A DNA stretch of 64,000 nt from Kuschelorhynchus macadamiae (GCA_030620095.1 JAUTXW010004699.1:1117501-1181500); one strand, 5' to 3'; shown: positions 43,601-59,059, numbered from the stretch's first letter. Numbers and translations: made by a program. The notes: generated by a model not told the origin, from the letters alone.

Positions 43601-46600
43601 ATACTATTGCTTAATTTTTATTTAGATATCCAGAAAGGAGGCAACCTAATATATCCAATTTTTAGTGGATAAAAAAGAATTTACTTAATCACGGATCATT
43701 TATCAAACCTCGTACGAAAACATATAATAAAGAAAATCAGGAGGCTGAGGAAATTATGGTTTTGGCTAATGCAGAAGCTTGCCCTACAAACTCTTGTAGG
43801 GCCAGTGAAAAGAGCATAGAGATTCCAAAAACTAGAGTTCAAGAAATTCTAAAAAAGCACAAATACCACCCATACAAATTTAGGCTCGTGCAGCACTTAC
43901 AGCCAGGGGATGCAGAGCGTCGGTAGTCTTCTGCAATTGGCAAAGAGATTTTGAAAGGAAGGTTATATGGTCAGACGAAGCGCATATCAGTAATTCTGGT
44001 ATACTCAATAGGCACAATAGTAGATTCTGGTCCCAGGAAAATCAACACCAAATAATGTGTCCTGCTTCATATTAGGAACACATATAAAATTTTATATATT
44101 TGAGGGAAATCTAACAGCCAATCGCTATATAGAAATTTTAGAGGCAGCTATACCTGAATTACTTGACGATGTTCCTCTAGCGCAAATTAACGAAATTTAT
44201 TTTCAACAGGACGGTGCTCCTCCACACAATTCTGGAATGACGAGATTATTTCTGGACAATAATTTTACCAATCAATGGATCGGACCAAATGGACCTATAA
44301 GATGGCCCCCTAGGTCCCCAGATTTGTCGATTTTAGATTTCTTTCTATGGGGATATCTGGAAAATAGAATTTACAAAGACCACTATGATAATGTCCAAGA
44401 TTTAAAAAATGCAATAAGAGAAAATTTTCGCTATTTATAAAATCATCCCGTTATTTTGCTTAATTCCCTAAAACGAATACGAAAATTGTGAGAAGCATGC
44501 ATAGAACAAAATGGAAATCAGTTCGAACAGTTCTTTTGATTTCCTTGGTTACTGTAGTTCTTATATGACAGTTGAATTTTGCTGAAAGGCTTGTTACATA
44601 ATAATTTATTACTGTTTTGTTCTTGTGTTACATAAATCTAGGTAGGTGGTACTTTTTTGGTGCGAAATTATCAATACATATTTTGATAAATAGATTTAAT
44701 TACATATTTATTTTGATTTATTGTTAGGATGTAGATATTGTTAACGACTTTAAATAAAAGGCAGCATTGTTTTGCATGGCCTACTGCAAAATTTTGGATG
44801 ATAATTATAAAAATTAGGATTTTTGTTGTTGTTTATTAAAATAGACCCATACTATTATATATTTTTGAGAAGCTTTTAAAAGGACAAATCAATTTCTGGA
44901 CAAATATACATCCCATTTAAAAAAACACAACTTTGGGTCATATCTAAAAAATAACAACTCAAATGAAAAATACGACTACGCCACTGGATCCAGCGTAAAA
45001 AACTGCATAAGCAGCAATTTTTCCCTTTGCGTTAAGTTAAAGGATAACCGAGATACGACGGGGTCCCAAAATGCAAAATTTTCTATTTCGCCCTGTATCT
45101 CATAAACGAAGAAGGCTATGAAAATTTTGTTTACGGCTTCATGAGTTTCACAAAAAATTAGCTCAGGTTCGTGAAAACCGCAAGGTTCTATCTTTAAAAA
45201 TAAGCGAGATACCCTGCTTTTGCAACCAAATCCGGACACCCTGTACATTACTGCTCAGTGAGTCTTGATCATATATTACAGAAAACTTTTTAATATACTT
45301 TTAAAACAATGTTTTTGCTTTTTCTGCTGCTTTTAAATAACATTAGGCATTGCTAATTTTATGCCCAAAAAAAGTAAGGAAACCATCATTTCTGCACTTT
45401 TTCTTTGTTTTAAATTAATTCTTTAGAACCACAATGCCAAAATACAATAAAAATGTGCTAAATTCTAATCCTTTTCAGGATTTAATGGAGTCTAGAGTTC
45501 TAACAGCCCTGTGAATTTCTAAATGCATTTAATTATTATAGTGTTGGAGATGATCAGGAATCTGCTAAACTCACTGTTTGTTCTTCAAAAACGAGTAGTG
45601 AGATATATCTGTAAAGGTAATAATAGAGATCCATGGAGGCCACTATTTAAATCAAAAGAACTTTTAACTTTAACACCATTGTTTATCTTTGAAATAAAAA
45701 CTTAAATATCAAATGCCTGTATCAGATCATTCTCATGCCACCCGCCAGTTTCATGATCTCTGTTTGCCAATCCCATCTATGACTTGCATAAAAAATTCTC
45801 TCATTTATGAGAGCAGGAGGATGTTTAACCACCTTCCGGCTGTTGTAAGGAGTTGTACTGCTTTCAAATCGTTGAGGAATTTATTTAAAAAACTGTTAGC
45901 TGAGAAAACATATTATGAGTTGGGGAATGTTACCGTAATACCTTTTAATATTGTGCATTATTTTTGTTATTTTATGTTCATTACTTTATTTTATTGATTC
46001 TTTTTTTCTAATACCTTTTAATATTGTGCATTATTTTTATTATTTTATGTTCATTATTTTATTTTATTGATTCTTTTTTTCTTTCCAGTTTTTTAATCAA
46101 TTTGAATTTGTACATTGTTTCGTCTTATATGTTATGATAATTCATTTTTTCAACCTTTTATATTCATTATATTTTTCCTAATTTTTCTATATTCTAATCT
46201 TTGATAATAAAGCATATTTTGAATTTAAATTTTGTTAATGTCTCGAGCACTTCATTTAGCAAAAACCTAAATATCCTGACATCCAGGCTAGAATTTTTTT
46301 TTATTATAGCAAGGTTGGGAAGATGGACATCTGCAACTGAAAAGGAAACTGTATCAATCATTAACCTTGTTAAAGGAGGATCACTTTTGTGGTTATCAAG
46401 GTCTAATTTTTTTTTCAACTCTCATTGGTACTTAACCCAGCATCAATGATACATACTTAGAGCAGCCATGGTAACTTTTAAAATAACTTACTGTTTACTT
46501 ACAAGATTATACATAAAATGTTACCCTATTACATGGATAGTAGAATTATTATTGTTAATGGTATATTTACATATTTATCTTACGAGAAAATCGCATAATA

Positions 46601-49600
46601 TACAGAAAACATCTTGCTGGTGTATCATAAATTATTTATTTTAAGTTCAAAATACAAGAGTTCTAACCACACTACACCACAACTTTTTACGTTCTGGACG
46701 CGCGTTTCGCTAACCAAGTTAGCATCATCAGCAGATGATATAAACTTTATATCAACTTAGTACATTTTCAACTGTCATATTGTTGTCTTGGTTTATTTCA
46801 TTAAACCTCCATATATTTTCATATTCAAAAAAAAGGGATTTATAAAACCAAAGTCAAAGTCAAATCAAAGTCAAAATATGCTTTATTATCACAAGAACAA
46901 ATAAAATTCTTATTGACAAAGCTTTAGATTAACCTAATGATACAAAATAATAACATGTTTTATATAAATATGGATGAAAAACACGATTACTAAATAAATG
47001 AAAACAGTTAATGTAACGCTATAACAACAAACAAAAAAAACATTTGTGAGATGCACTAACAATAAAGAAATATAAATATACATATACACATACATACACA
47101 CATACATACATGTATATATATACACACATACATATACATATATACATACATACATATACATATACAATAAAAACAGATCGCTTCCCTTCTCCCTCAGAAA
47201 AGTTAGTACAAACAAATAAGGATCAATGCATGTCAAAATGAGCTGGAAAAGTATTTGTCAAGACTATAATAAGCTTGTTCTGTCAGTAGTTTTTTTACAT
47301 TTTTTAAAAATATTATTGGGGATTGGAGACCCTTTAAATTCACTGGTAAGTGATTAAAAATCTTTAGGCCATCATAAATAGCTGATTTTTTTGTAAGAGT
47401 GCTTGATGGAATTGGAAGTGGCAAGTTATGCCGTTGGCGAGTGTGATATTGGTAGTTGGTACCCACAAACTTATGACGATATTTAGGAATTAGACAAACG
47501 AATTCGAATATAAACAGTGAAAACAGTGTTAGAATTTGTTTTTGTACAAATAATGGTCTGCAAGAATCCCTAGGTTTAGCTTTACAAAGGTATCTTATCG
47601 CTCGCTTTTGTAAGACAAATATAAGATTTAATAGGTTCAGATTAGACACACCCCAAAACGCAATGCGTATCTTAAGTGAGATTCTATGAGGGCATGATAG
47701 ACTGTGTTCCCTATGTTAGTTCCAAGTTCATTTATAATAACCTTAACCGCATAACGACCAGAAGCTATTTTTTTACTTAATTGCACTATATGATTTTCAA
47801 AACGTAGTCTGTTATCTATTACAAGACTAAGAAACTTTGTGTTAGAAGATTTTTCCAGTGAGGAATCACCAATAACCAACCATCCACATCACATTTAAAA
47901 CCAATTACATTAGTTTTACTAATATTCAATAACAGCAGATTCGAATCAAACCATTTTTTTTAACTTTATTAAATCTTAGTCAATAATATTAGCTAATGCA
48001 TCAACATTTCTGGAGTGCTACAATATGGTGGTATCATCGGCAAATAATGTAAATTTACCTTTAATATCGATAGTTGACAAATCATTTAGGTATAGAAGAA
48101 ATACTACTGGTCCAAGTACTGAACCCTGTGGCACACCCCATTCATTTATATGACTCTTCGAAGATGTGGCACCCACAAATACTCTTTGACTCCTTCCCTT
48201 CAAGTATGATTCGAGCCAATCCCGAGCACAACCCCTAAAACCATAGCATTGAAGCTTACGCCGCAGTATATCATGACTCACGCAATCAGAAGCTTTCGAT
48301 AAGTCATAAAATACTGCCTGCTGCTCCCCTTGGTTGATATTTTTATACACTCCGTCCAACAATGCAAATATAGCATCATTAGTACTTTTGTTGCACTGGA
48401 ATCCAAATTGATTTGGATCCAGTATATTATTACTTTTAAGAATTGAGATCATACGTTTTTTAACTAATTTTTCGATTATTTTAGAGAGTGTCGAAAGTAG
48501 GGATATGGGTCGGTAATTCGACGGCTGGTTAGCGTCACCACCCTTGAATAGAGGGATAACCTTAGCTGTTTTCAGACAAGGAGGAAATTCGCCAGTCTCC
48601 CATGAGTTGTTAATGACCAAAACTAATACATTTAGTGCTGCTTCAGAAAGATTTAGGAATAACTTGGCAGACAATCCATTTTCACTCGTAGCATTTTTAT
48701 TTTTGATTTCCTGTAATGTCTTCTTAAGTTCTACCAAATCAGTGGGAAAAAAGAAAAATTAATTTTTTACCTCATTTAAATTTAATTTTGTTAAGGGATC
48801 CTCGGTAGGAAGCAAAATCCCAGTGAGGCTTCCCACAACAGAGCAGTAATAGTTGTTTATCTCATCAGCAGACAACTGCGGACAACCGCAATGAGAACTA
48901 TTATTTGCCTTTCCACGTATATTGCTCACAATTAACCAGCTTTCCCTCTGTCTGTTGTCAGATCTTTCAAGACGTTCAGTGTAGTATAAGTCTTTGGCAC
49001 TTCTGATAAGTTTAAGGTACAGTGACCTATATAAAAAAAATAAAATAACGCATATTTGCTGCAGAGACCTTGAGTCCTTTAGTAACCCAGGGCTTCTTAT
49101 TCTAATATTTAATTTTTTGTTTGGGAAATGAACTTTCAAATACATGGGTTAACTTCATGTGAAAGGAATCCAGATAATGGGATGTATCAAATATGCTATC
49201 CCAACAAACATTTTCACACATTCGTCGGAATTAAAACTTACTTTCATGAGATGTGCTGGAACTCATAGCAGAATGACATCTTTCTTCAAATATTTCAGCA
49301 TTGGTTCCAATTTTAGCTCTGGCTACTGATCTAGTGTTGTTATTTTACACTCTGTTTTTTCTGACTTTAAGCCTTATTTACACGTGACGCAATAGAAAAT
49401 AATTTAAGTGCTATATGGATTTAAAATATGGATAGATACGTGAGTTATCGAAATCTATACCTCCACAAATTATTTTGTTCTGTCATTGCTCCCTTCTTTT
49501 CTGAACAATATTGTAGAACCTTGACGAATGCTTAAACTGCTACTTTGTCTTGTCCATTTTTGTTCATAGAAATAAAAGGTCGAAAAAAGTTTTATTATTT

Positions 49601-52600
49601 TAACTCTGAGGTTCCTTTCCTTGGCCTTGCTCGGAACTGTCCAGAGTAAACAAAAGGTAGGTAAGGCTATGTTTGGCTTTTAGTTTTTTCAGGATAAAAT
49701 CGAACCGAAATATTTAAGGAACATTTTCGGCCCTATATTGTAAAACATATGTAGAATGTAATGTTATGCCAAATTTCTTTCATTAGTATTAGAAAAAGTA
49801 TTGAAACAATATCCCTGATAATGTTTCCACACAAAGACAGATTTATCTTGCCGACTCAGCAGAATCGAAACTGTTTCCAAATTGTATCGAAACGCATCGC
49901 GACACAAAATTTTCTAGAAATAGTTGTAAAAATATATTTTGTCTTTTAAAATTATGTTTATGTAATGTATTATAATAAGCTATAGAATTTTAAAGCAATA
50001 TGTAAATGGCATTCCTATAAATAAATAAACTAACTATTAAGTATCTCTCTTGAATTCGAAAGCACATCAAGCTAAATGTATGCACACTTGACAAATAATG
50101 GCTTTGACCATCAGTGTTGATGTTCGGACAAATTTACACGTTCAAACATAGGCAAATATACAATCGATCGAAATTAAAAAAAAAACTTCAATTTAAAAAT
50201 ATAAAAATTACTCTACAATAAGTACTACTTCACATATACTACATGTATGAATAATTTTATATATTTTTAATATCGTTAAGCTTGAATTTAGACATGTTTT
50301 TTAAAACACTTTATATCACTATTCACCCATAAGTTTTGTTACCAAAATATGATTGAAAAAATTTGTATTTGTGTCCAGCCAAGCCTAGGTGGGCCTAAAA
50401 CCATAAAAAGTTTCAGTTTTTAGAAATTCATTCACTCAAACTTGCAGTGTTGTCAGTCGCTGGTCCTAATAGTGGCTAACCTGGTACCACACTGGAGTAA
50501 CAATATCCATGGTAAACTATATCATAAACTGATTCATATTCTATATTAAAAATTTAATATTGTATATTTTAAGATGGAAAAATGTGGAAAAATATTGTAG
50601 ACACAATAACATATGCTTGCTATAAGTATATTATTTTGGGTTTTTTCAATCTCTTTTTGTTGTATTTGATTCATATGAATGATGAGGTAGAGAATGAAGA
50701 TAGAGTGGAGGAACTGTACCTAATAGCATATTTCATAAATTTGTTCTTTGCAAATAAAAAAAAATGCATATTACATTGGTAGTTTTTTTGCATGTATTTT
50801 ATGTTTAATAACTTTAAAATGGAAAAATATAGAATAGAATTAGATTTAATAGAATTTTCAAGGATAGAAAGGTGTTGTCTTTATATAGAAGCAAATAAAG
50901 TAAAATTGAAAATAGAAGCACTTGTGAATTAAGATATAAGATATAAGATTCTTGGGAAGTTATGAACTCTAGAATGAAACATGCTCTATGAGCAAAATTT
51001 TAATAAATTAGTATTATACTGCATAACTACAAATTTGGGGCCCCCTCATAGTTTTCATCAAAGGGTCCCCTATATGTATAACAGAAATTAATTAATGACA
51101 AAAAAAGGTCAAAGGCTACGCCATTGTTATATTGTAGGTACCAGTTTTAGGAGGACCTACTACTTTTGCAAACAATTTGGAAACATCTGGTCTTCTAAAG
51201 ATCATATAAGAATATTGTATATTTTATTTTTAAGTTATTTTTTTTTTGTAGAAAAACCAAGAACTTGGCATGGATAAGGGATACTTTTAGTTCCCGGAGT
51301 AAATATACGACAATTAACTGGATCTCAGCGTCCTTTCAGTTATGGGCATCATTAGCACTCATTTTGGGATATTGGATGGATGGCGACAATGTGGAACTCT
51401 ACGAAGCATTTATTATTTGTATTCTGCTGATCGTTAATTTAATTATAGAGCTTTATGACAATAAATTGAGGCATAATGAGGTAAGTTCAGATATTAGTGC
51501 TTAAGTATGTTTCGCAGCCAGTTCAATTTAATAGCAGCCGAAAATCTTAAATTTAGACTGTATAGAGTTGTATAGGTATTTTAAAATATACAGGCTTATC
51601 CAAATTAAGTGTCCACCATTAGTAACTTTGTTATTAGTAAAGATACAAAATTGTTTAAATAAGCAAACTATTAGCATTTTCAACGCTCTTTAAGATGGAA
51701 TCACTAAAAAAACAATTGAGCATCGCGTTTTCGAGTTTAGACAAGAAATACAATGTTTTTAAATGGAAACCCCTGTATATTATATTTTTTTCTGTTAAAG
51801 CTTGAAATTTTAAACAAAAAAGGTTATAAGGAAATTTTTCTTAAAACCGAAAATAACATTGATATTACAGTTTCTAAAAATTAACTGCAAAAATAATAAG
51901 AAGGCTCGCTATGAAAGCCACGCCATGTTTCGAATTAAGATATGTGATGGATTAGAGGATATCAGTTCTAAGTATCGAGGAGGCTTTGGAAAACAATGAT
52001 AACGCTTTCTGTCAAAATTTGTTTACTTTTCGTCGTTGTTCCCTATGTTGTGTCAGTAATTAATCAGTTTTGTTGTGTCAGTTACTAATCTCAAAAAAAG
52101 AATGGGTTTTACCCATGAAGAAAAGTGTGATATGTTGGAATCTTACTTAGTGTGCAGAAAATCATCTTTGAGGGCAAAAAAATACTATGCTGAATTATAT
52201 CCACTTCGCATTCAACCGCATGAGAGATATTTTCTGAGATTATACCGAAAATTTAGAGCCAATGATACTGTTTTTGCTAAAACCAGGGCAAAAAAGGATT
52301 TTATAATAAGCGAGGCCACGGAAATTGCAGTTATTGCATATTTTGAAGCCTACCCTGAGAATTCCATACCAGATATTGTCAAAGACTCGAATTTTAGTTA
52401 TGGCAGTGTGCATAGGATTTTAAAAAAATACAAATTTATTCCTTATAAGTACCTACCAGTTCAAGCGCTTTTGCCAGGAGATCCAGAGAGAAGAATTGTT
52501 TTTTGCGAATGGTACCTTAACTTTTGTCGCCAAAATGTAAATAACTTCCGTTATATTTTATGGACCGATGAATCCAATTTTTCAAATTCCGGAATGTACA

Positions 52601-55600
52601 ATAGAAAAAATCATCATTACTGGTCAAGGGAAAATCTTTTGTTAGTACATCCAATAGCTCCACAAGTCCGTTTCAGTTTTAACGTTTGGTGCGGTTTAAT
52701 TGGGTCAAGAATTGTTGGTCCTTTTTTTTATGAAGGCAGTCTAACCGGTGAAAGGTATCTGGCATTTATGAGTGAAATTCTGAATAATTTCTTAGATGAA
52801 CTGGATCTCATAAGTAGACAGAATCTGCATTTTCAACAAGATGGCGCACCTGCGCACAACTACAGAGGTACTTATCAACTTCTAAGTACTTTTTTTAATG
52901 CTCAGTGGATAGGGACAAATGGCCCCATTCAGTGGCCCCCGCGTTCACCAGACATGACCCCTCCTGATATCTTTTTATGGGGATATTTAAAGGATCAAAT
53001 TTACAAGCAAAGGTACGAAGACGTTAACGATTTAAAGGCTGCAGTTAGGGAAAAGATACACCAGATAGATGGTAGAACCATACTAAAGGCAGTTCGAGCA
53101 GTTCAGAAACGAGCACAAAAATGTATCGAAGAACGGGGCGGTGTATTTGAGCACCTTCTAAGAAAAAATTAGTTGTTTTGTTTTCTTATAATCGATGTTT
53201 GTAAAATTAAGATACTTTGCTGTTCTAGCTTTTGCTGTTAATTTTTAGAAACTGTAATATCAATGTTATTTTTGGTTTTAAGAAAAATTTCCTTATAACC
53301 TTTTTTGTTTAAAATTTCAAGCTTTAACAGAAAAAAATATAATATACAGGGGTTTCCATTTAAAAACATTGTATTTCTTGTCTAAACTCGAAAACGCGAT
53401 GCTCAATTGTTTTTTTAGTGATTCCATCTTAAAGAGCGTTGAAAATGCTAATAGTTTGCTTATTTAAACAATTTCGTATCTTTACTAATAACAAAGTTAC
53501 TAATGGTGGACACTTAATTTGGATAAGACAGTATATTCTACTTAATCCTAGAATAATAGTGGGGCAAGGGACTTAGGCTCACACTCAGCAAATTTTATAT
53601 GGACAGAAAAATATAAAATAAAAATTAAAGTTAAGAATTTGTCTTCTGGATAAATAAGCTTGTTTTATGCCCAAAATTTTTAAGGCACTAGATATTTGAG
53701 GTAAAATCAATTTTACCAGTGATTAAACTGACATTACAACAGCAATTTTTTTTATGGAGGTATAAACCAGCTAATTCTGCTTTGTCTGATTATGCACAAT
53801 AAATTACCACAAAAATTACCAATTTGGATTGTTAAGAGAAACTTGATGCTTTTAGATTCCCAATAGGGTTCAGAGGGTTCTTGACAGGATGCAAAAAGAA
53901 ATGAATTTTGTTGACTGGAAACCTGAGAATTATCCTAACTTATACACACCATTTTCACCCTGTATAACTTTACAGTGGACCTTTAGGGATGGCAAACTTA
54001 TAAACCTTCCATGGGCTCTTTTAGTAAAAGATGACATTATTTTAGGTAAGCTTTTTTGTTTTTTTTTTCAGAATTACAGATTAATTTATATTTTAGTGAA
54101 ACATGTGCTTAAAAGTCCAAGTTTTTAGTTTTTGGGAACTATATGGATTAGTTAGACTAGGTATTTGTAAAATATATAAACATTTTCCCCATAATTTACA
54201 TTATATTTTTGGAAAAAAAATTATAACATTGGGGAAACATGATTTTTGTATAAAAATAAAAATATTTTAAATATTAAGGTCTTTTTAAATCTCATCTCTA
54301 AGTTTGATCTAAAATTAGATTTTTAGATGTTGAAAAACAAACATTTAAATAATTTAGCAGCAATTCCCCTATTTTATCTTCGACACAGTTGGAGATAAGT
54401 TGTTGCACAGTAGTACAACATTTTTGATAGATTGTTTACTTTTTTTTTAATATGAAAATATCAATATACATTTTTTTAGTTTATTCTGTTCTATTTTAAT
54501 AATTTGTAATTGTTGAAACATTTACAGAAAATTGCTCTTTGTGTTCAATTACTTATGTGAGCATTAGGAATTATCATGTAAATATTTTTTTTTCAGTTAG
54601 GCCAGGTCAAGTTAGTCCAGGTTATTGCGAGGCCTTAGACAAGCAGACTGAATATCCCATATTACATGCCAAAGAAATATTTGCACCGTCACTGCAAAAT
54701 GCAAATGAGATCTTTAGCGCACCAAAATCAAGAAAACCCTTGGATGCAAAGAAATATAGGTATGTCAGGTTACAAACTCCTCCATCTTATATAATTAACC
54801 TATCAAATTCTTACCTGATTTACGTTTTATAATTTCTTAGGAGGTATAATCATGTCCTATTAATAAATATGTTACACGATAAAAAAGCTAAGGGGATAAA
54901 TGTTCTATATTGCTGAATTATTAAGTGCAAAATAGGTATTTAATTTACATTGGTGTTAAATGAAAACTTAACATAAAATGCTTCGATATGCAAGAAGGGA
55001 AAAATTATTAAAAATCTAGAGTTGGTCGTTTAATTGTCTTCAATTAAGACATATAGAGTTATTAACTTTCAGCATATTGTTTTAGGCTACTTGAAACTCC
55101 ATATCTTTACAACCTTAAGTTATCTTTAGAAGAAGCTTTAGATAGACCTATAACACAACATAATCAGCAGAGGCATTTTGTTATGGTCAGGGTAATAGAA
55201 TGTATAGTTTTGCCCACTATGTTTGTTCTAGTTTTTGTTGCTAATGCATTTAGGTAAGCATTTTAAGAATTATCTAATACTTCTTTTTTATGATAAATGC
55301 ACCTTCAGTTATTAAAATTAGCTTATTCTTGAAGATGAATGGCATTTCAAAATACTTTCAAACGAAATAATACTTGATCCATGTTGTCTTTTTAGAAACT
55401 TTAGGTCATCTACCCGCCAAAAAATATAGATGTTTTTTGGGGAGTATTTAATATCTTGTGTGGAGAAAGGTTTTATTTCCTTTGGATTTTAATTTAAAAT
55501 TTCTAATGGAAATTTGTTCCTGTTGTCCCCTTTTTGTTCTCATTAAAAATAATACCTACTTTTCTTATTATCTTCTTCGTTACTTTCAATAAGATCTCTA

Positions 55601-58600
55601 ATTAATTTCAAACGGGAGCACTTTAAATATGGTGCTCCATTTTCTTTAAGTATTTTGTGTTTTATTCTTTTACATATTGACTTCTAGCATTATTTGTAGC
55701 TGTATATGTATTTATTTTACCCATTTGTTGTTACCAGTATTAGTTATGTAAATTTTGTTATTTTAGGTATTTTTACTTTCAACAATATCTGGGACATTAT
55801 TCAGTAGCGAATATGTTTTTTATAAGTCCCAGCAATGCTATTTTACCACTATTACCAATTGTCTTTCCTCTGGTTTGGAATTTCTCAAACTATATTGGAA
55901 TGGCCAGGTAAGTGCGGTTATTAATTGATTTGGTCTATTTACCAATCTGGTTACTTTCTGATATATCAGGGTAATACTATGATGATAATCTTTTTCAAAA
56001 ATATATTGGTTTACCCAATGACATGGAAATAACATAGACCCAGTTGTTTATATTTATATTTTGGAGAAATCCAACATTAACCCTGGTTTGCCAAACCATT
56101 ACTGCGGCCAGATTATAACGGATATCATCCTTTGTACTATTACCTAAATAAACAAGGAATTCCAGAAATCCTCAGTATACATTTCCATATAAAATATTTT
56201 AAAACTGATAATTAAATAGCTTAATATAAATAACTCAAACCGAATCTGTTTTAAATGTAATTTCAATCTTCTGTAATTATTATTACTTATTTCAAGAAAT
56301 AAAGCCCAGAATAATCGGCAACGTCGGAATTCTACCTTTTACGAGTTTACTACAGATTTCATTCGGGATCATTCGGAATACGCCGAAGACGGTCGTAGTC
56401 ATTCATGATTTCGATGTATTTGATAATGCGGCGTTGTAATTGTTCTAGTTGGTGAGATAAGTGTTTTTCAGAAATCCAAGTGTTTTGTGTGGCTATTTTC
56501 AAGAATCTGCTTAAAAAACTTTAAGAAAATGGTGCGAACTTGCTTTATTTGCAGAAAAAGGGACAATTTAAACCCAGAAGTTTGTTTTCGAAGGTAAGTA
56601 AGGTTATGTCATACCAGTGCTGTATTTGAAAGGTAAAATCACTGTCTAATAGCTTTCTTATATTTGCAAACGAAATATTGTTTTTGTAATGCACATTTCC
56701 GTTGGGCTTAAATTAAATATTTATAACTACAACTTATCTATAAAGTCGAAGATACTGATGATAAACGGAGTACAGCGTTTTGCTAATTTATATATTTGTG
56801 AAAAGTCTCAAATATTCCTCTAAAATTTCTCAAACCACCTTTTTTGAGGGGTTAATAAACAACATAAATATACTATTTGGTAAAGCATAGGTAATTAATT
56901 TTAATTAAATAAGCTGCAAGGCCCATTATTTTATGTATGTCATTAATTACTCCAGGATGGTTTGCATTTTGGATGAAATTTTCAAGAAATATTTAGGCTA
57001 GTGTCGGTGTTCTCATATAGCAAGCATATACAAAAAATGAAAATAACGGAATGGCGTTACTTTTCAATTTTTTATTTATTACAGATTTTCTTTAATGAAT
57101 TTGAAATGCTTTAATTTATTGCCTAAAAATTTGGTTTTTAAAAATGAGTAATCAAAATAGTAAATTAAAACCACCCTTATCCCAACTAGGGGGAATTTGT
57201 TTTTATCAGGTGATTTCGGTAATATAAATAATAATGTAATATATTATAATGAATGTTAAAAATATTAAAAATCTTGGCACAAAATATACTGTCAATAAGT
57301 GAAGTGTACAGCGGGGAAGGCGGATGGTGGGAAAAAAAGGGGGAAACTGAGGGATAAATACTGTAAAGGTATTGTTTTTCATAATATGGTTTTCGTGGTT
57401 TTTAGGGATACGAAGTTCAATTTTGTATTTATATTAATATTGGGCCATGTTTGTTGCTGATTTTCTGTAAATATGAATAGATCCAATACATCTAAAGGTG
57501 CTGCATTTTTATATAATATTACTTGCCGCGAGCCTGGCAAACTTTTAAAAGTAGTGGACCCAAATTTTTACCTAACTTCGCGTAAATAGAACTAAAATGT
57601 GTTAGAAAAAGGGTGAAATCAAAATGTTTTGAAAAACAAACCCGATTTCAAAAAATAGGTTGCAATAAAAAGTGACAAATTATATTTTATTACATATTTT
57701 CCATGAAGTCGGCGATAAACTGATGAAGAAAGATATTAAATGAGCTCTTGGTATAGACATCAAAACATAAAGTAGGTCCATGTAACAAAATTTAGTTTTA
57801 TCTTCATCTTTAGTAACAATAGTAATAAGAACTCACCCTGTTATTGGTTGTATTTCGTCATGGAAATGCTTGTTCTTTAATGACTAAGGTTATTGCTAAT
57901 AAATATTTTGCCACATGTACCATTACATAAATATATCTTTTGCAGGCACGTAGCCAGGATTTCAATTCTAGGGGTGATCCAACCCTGTCAAAATCAATTC
58001 ACTGACAAAGAAGAAGAATGCTTTTTTTCACTTGTTGCTAGTTCCCCTGCATGTGCAACAAAATATGAAAAAGGTTGCAAAAAATTAGTTATTTGACAAT
58101 ATTTATTAAAACATTGCAGGTAGAGCAATTATGAAAATGTAAAAAATTGTAGGTATATCCTAAGCAAATATGACCTTGGCGACTTTTGCTTAATATTTTT
58201 AGGTTTTATATATTTAATATTATTTTAATAAATAAGTGCTTAGTCACTTTGTTAAAATCGAGGTTAATGTGGTGTTATCTTCCATAGAGGGTCTGGAACC
58301 ATATTGTTACATTAAAAATCTGGATTTCTTTACGGGGTAAATAATCATAAATGTATTCATCTTACTTTTTAGTACTTTCTCGAAATTCTAAAACATTATG
58401 ATATTAGCTAGATATGTAGTATCTCTGAAAATCTTCAAATGCCTACTTTTAATGAGCGTTTACTTAAAAGTTTTTCTTTTTTTGAGAATTTAAATATCCC
58501 TCACTGTCAAAATCGAATATTTTTTGGAAGTAATTATTTTCAATCCCCATAGGTAAATTCAATAATTTTCTTATTCCTTAGATCGTGTTTTGTATATGTA

Positions 58601-59005
58601 AAGTTAAGAACTTCTAAATTGTGTGAAAATGGATCAGACATTTTCAGCAGCTACCATATATTCTAAGTTTAATAATAATAATTCTTGTTGGAATTATCAT
58701 AAATTTGGTCTCGGGACGCATTCGCAATTTTGCTTATGACAGGAGATTTTTGTGGAGGAAAAAAAATGGAATTTATTTTCCTGCCGATTTATGTTAGAAA
58801 CTGTCGTACTTACGAAAAAATCATTAGGTGCGCCTTTGTTTAGGGTAGCCTCTCTTAATTTTTTACATTTACATATTTGCTCACTCTGAAATATGTTGTC
58901 AGATATTGACAGAAAATAGTTTTTTGCGAAACTTCTTTGCAAATTTAAAATACCTTATATAATTATTGGTAAAATATTATTAAATCAGCTTCTTGTTAAC
59001 CTAAA

Positions 59006-59059
<54 letters not shown>

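Noticed and set aside
46934..47236. 100-codon minus-strand frame rich in Y, V, C and M
   Set aside because: It is a translation of the TACA/TA microsatellite in a LINE 3' UTR.
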